64,000 nt of DNA from Przewalskia tangutica (taxonomy: Eukaryota > Streptophyta > Magnoliopsida > Solanales > Solanaceae), in the NCBI GenBank assembly GCA_029844215.1, contig CM056725.1, forward strand, positions 41,074,485 through 41,138,484, written 5' to 3'. The position numbers and the translations under genes were made by a program. Shown here piece by piece: positions 61,683-64,000 of the stretch. A model generated the notes under the pieces. The model ran no database searches. It was given only the letters and a program-made list of their open reading frames with translations, and was not told the origin of the DNA. Position 1 is the stretch's first letter, and each line of letters begins with the position of its first letter.

Positions 61683-64000
61683 TGTCACGACGTCGTCGGC
61701 TCGTGATCGGTGCCTTACGGCACCCAAGTAGTCATACATCGAGTAATCAGCGGAAATATAAAGCAAGACATGAAACATTATAAAGTAAGACACGCTTTAT
61801 GTGAAAAACACGCCTTTCGGCATATATATATAATCATAGTTCAGATTACATCCGACATCATGCAACATGACTACTGAGACCTCTCTAAGGAAATATCGAC
61901 TATGGCGGGAAATCCGGCGCCATACCTATCATACAAAACTATCTACAACAGGAGATCATACCAAAAGTAGAGCCTCGGGAAGAGACGGAGCTCCCGACAC
62001 CAACGTGAGATCCTAAGAATGCGGATCTAGCACTCGCTTGCCTCACTCGCGGCATGAAACGCGCGCCCCAGAAGGAGAGTCGACAACAGTACTAAGTATG
62101 CGAAATCAGAAAGTACTTAAATGAAACATATCATTTTAAAACCGGTTTACAAATATGTATGAAACAACGAGAAACCGCACATAGTGCCACATCACAAACA
62201 AGAGCAACAATAGGTAATCAGAATGAGTCTTGTCTAGGCGCGAATGATCGAAAGCAGGCCACTCGCCCCATCATCATTCTCGCAAGCCTAATCTCGACTC
62301 CCGAGTCCGCATGGCCACTCACGTGGGCGCATGAGGTAAAACCCGCATCGAGGTAGCTACTCCTCGGCATCGCCACGGACTCGCCGTCCGCATGGCCACT
62401 GACCGCATGAGGTATAACCCGCATACTAACTCGGAACTCGTAGCTCGATAGGCCCTCTGGACCCGCATGAGGTATTCTCGAATCATGGTCCTGCATCACT
62501 GAGTCTACCCGCGTCGGAGGCAACTTAACCCGTGTCATCTCAAGAGGTGAGTGATAGTAACATAACAACTTATCTTTAAACAACATAAGCACAATAAGGA
62601 TACTACCTATACAAGCGTTCAAGATACTAACACACATGGCAAAGATATCATGTCTATTGATCAAACCATCTTTATTCTTTTCACAATACAAGTCTGTTAT
62701 AAACACATAGGCAAACTGTTTCTTTTATAAAACTTAAGTGGTTATACTTTCACTTCCCATAAAGCTAGTATAACTCTTAAGCACATTTTAAAAACCAATT
62801 AGTTCTCTTACATTAATATGATTCAGTAGTCTTTGAAATGTTTTGATTCTTTATCATTCAGCTTAAGCGTGAGGCATTGCCGTAAGTTTTATTCAGGCTT
62901 AAGCGTGAGGCATTCGTAAGTATTATTCAGCTTAAGTCAAAGACATTGCCAGTTATATTGTAAAATATCATGCTTTAGGAAGAATCACATACCTTCTCAA
63001 ATGAAAACCACCGCCAGTTGAATATGTCGTGAGAGTCGACTATAATAGTCACGGATATCTATTAAAGCCTACTCAAGGTCATTCTAAACGGGGTTCATAA
63101 TTCTACGGTAAGTCGGGCAGCACTTCCCTACAGGTGAGCTATATAAGTTCTTGTGAAAAGCAGTCCTATGTAAGTCAGCTTTGATTATTCCTCTATTAAA
63201 CCCTTCTAAGTGATTAATACTTCAATTCTATGCTGTGAAATACTTCTAAGTATTTATACTTATTATTATACTCTAACATTAAGTATTCTCTAATTCAAAA
63301 GAGGGTTAGGATTATTACCTCGGTAAGACCAATTATATCCTCGAAAAAGGCGCGCCTGAGCAAGGTTTGCTCTAAGTTGTATGCTCAGAACCTTAGAAGT
63401 TCTTCACAACTTCTACTAAGTACTAAGGTATTTGGGCTAGGGTATTTTGGGCATTATAACAATACAAGAAGATAACTTTTCTACCAGGAGGGGGTAGATT
63501 TTTGGCTAGGCTAGGGGGGGTATTCGGCCAAGGCCACTTAGGCTAGAGGGGGAAGAGGGCTTTGGACGAATTGGCTAACAAGGGAGAAGGGAGGATTTTC
63601 AAGACTTGGAAAGTAATTTGTGGATGAAGAACTCTTCATCTTAAGGTGTTATAGGTCAAGAAGTGGCCAACCAATGGCCAAGAGTTAGACAAGTGCAAGG
63701 CAAGTGTGGGTGAGGATTAACTATACACAAATATCCTACCAACTCCTTGACGTTGAACAAGGCACCAAAAACGTGCCCGCCTTCTTCAAATCGTCCAAAT
63801 GGACGATTTCAAGTCCACAAATTGGAGGGTGCCAAGTGTCGCCCTCCCGTTGGTCCAAAATGTTTCGTCTCTCGGAAAAATCCGCAAAAATTAGAAATGG
63901 CATAGCCGGAATTTACCCTACGAAAGCTGTGGAAACGTTTCGTCGGAAAACTATTCGTTTTGTGAGTTGTGCCTAAAAAAAAACGTTCAAGGCTTATCTT
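61683..64000 (-). repeat. LTR of element I (3' LTR expected), incomplete at window edge
   Basis: It starts TGTCACGACG on plus and matches the B LTR body in reverse: array at about 62290-62520, leader and promoter region near 63650, then the short head up to the window edge. By comparison with B, the LTR ends well under 100 bases beyond 64000. The rest of element I is not visible. Confidence 0.82.

Larger units (their letters stand above)
19311..64000 (-). mobile_element. Element A: Ty3/gypsy chromovirus, host of the nest (extends past window)
   Basis: The visible parts are the 3' LTR (19311-22165), a polypurine tract, integrase plus chromodomain (22182-23526) and reverse transcriptase to integrase zinc finger (42194-44007). 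The rest (protease, gag, 5' LTR) must lie right of the nested elements and outside the window. Order and chromodomain place it with the Tekay/Del-type chromoviruses. TGAAC (19306-19310) would be one half of its target duplication. Its sequence is much cleaner than that of the elements inserted into it. Confidence 0.8.
44008..64000 (+). mobile_element. Element F: LTR retrotransposon inserted in A (extends past window)
   Basis: It begins TGTTATACCCCG at 44008 after CCCTC (44003-44007, candidate target duplication). The 5' LTR is split by G (44008-46038 and 55118-56604), then primer site, gag and the start of the non-coding tail, cut at 58127 by H. The tail matches C at the point where pol would be expected, so F is probably gag-only as well. 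Its 3' LTR is outside the window. Confidence 0.75.
58127..64000 (+). mobile_element. Element H: LTR retrotransposon inserted in F (extends past window)
   Basis: It begins TGTTATACCCCG in the middle of the F tail; the left flank AGCGT (58122-58126) is its candidate target duplication. In C the corresponding sequence runs on without a break (GTACGAATAGCG then TTGTGTTAATT), which supports an insertion here. Only the 5' LTR, primer site and a short piece of gag are seen before element I. Confidence 0.72.

Overview
The window is nuclear DNA of a flowering plant, probably a dicot, and almost all of it is transposable elements. The evidence is the mix of families: Ty3/gypsy chromoviruses with a tRNA-iMet primer site and a C-terminal chromodomain, an Ac-type hAT element, an En/Spm-type CACTA end, a Stowaway-type MITE and an L1-type LINE. 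I recognise no complete host gene. The only host-gene candidate is a short terminal exon at 152-202. I could not name the species.

Layout. 1-1467: gene tail and intergenic DNA. 1468-13686: a hAT transposon (transposase on minus), broken close to the transposase stop codon by LTR element D (1937-10856, plus). 13687-17395: a rearranged tandem duplication that contains a piece of the hAT gene, a 5'-truncated LINE (14787-16459) and a MITE. 17433-19310: a CACTA terminus, then a possible pararetrovirus-like coding remnant (18566-19156, minus) with a promoter-like region. 19311 to the right edge: one large LTR-retrotransposon nest. Its host is element A (minus, 3' LTR 19311-22165). A is split in its integrase by element B (23532-42193, plus, 5-bp duplication ATATA). 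B is split after gag by element C (27215-36203, minus). A is split again upstream of reverse transcriptase by element F (from 44008, plus). The 5' LTR of F holds element G (46039-55117, minus), its internal region holds element H (from 58127, plus), and the gag of H holds element I (from 61683, minus). The chain A-F-H-I is four levels deep, and F, H, I and A all run past the right edge.

How the parts relate. A and B are autonomous-type chromoviruses (gag, protease, reverse transcriptase, RNase H, integrase, chromodomain). C, D and G, and probably F, have about 3.4-kb LTRs around only about 2.1 kb of internal sequence, with a gag gene and no pol. They look like a gag-only (TR-GAG-type) non-autonomous family sharing the tRNA-iMet primer site and gag type of B. 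LTR heads and bodies occur in all four combinations, which points to recombination between the families.

Sequence quality. In B, C, D, F, G, H and I, copies disagree mainly by small indels and substitutions at CAG/CTG, CCG/CGG and CG sites; even the primer-binding site is altered, mostly in different ways, in every copy. A, the LINE and the hAT element are far cleaner. I read this as uncorrected long-read consensus error at methylated cytosine contexts or in unpolished high-copy repeats. Frameshifts in those elements should not be taken as real without checking raw reads. I found no tRNA, rRNA, CRISPR array or previously undescribed cellular system.
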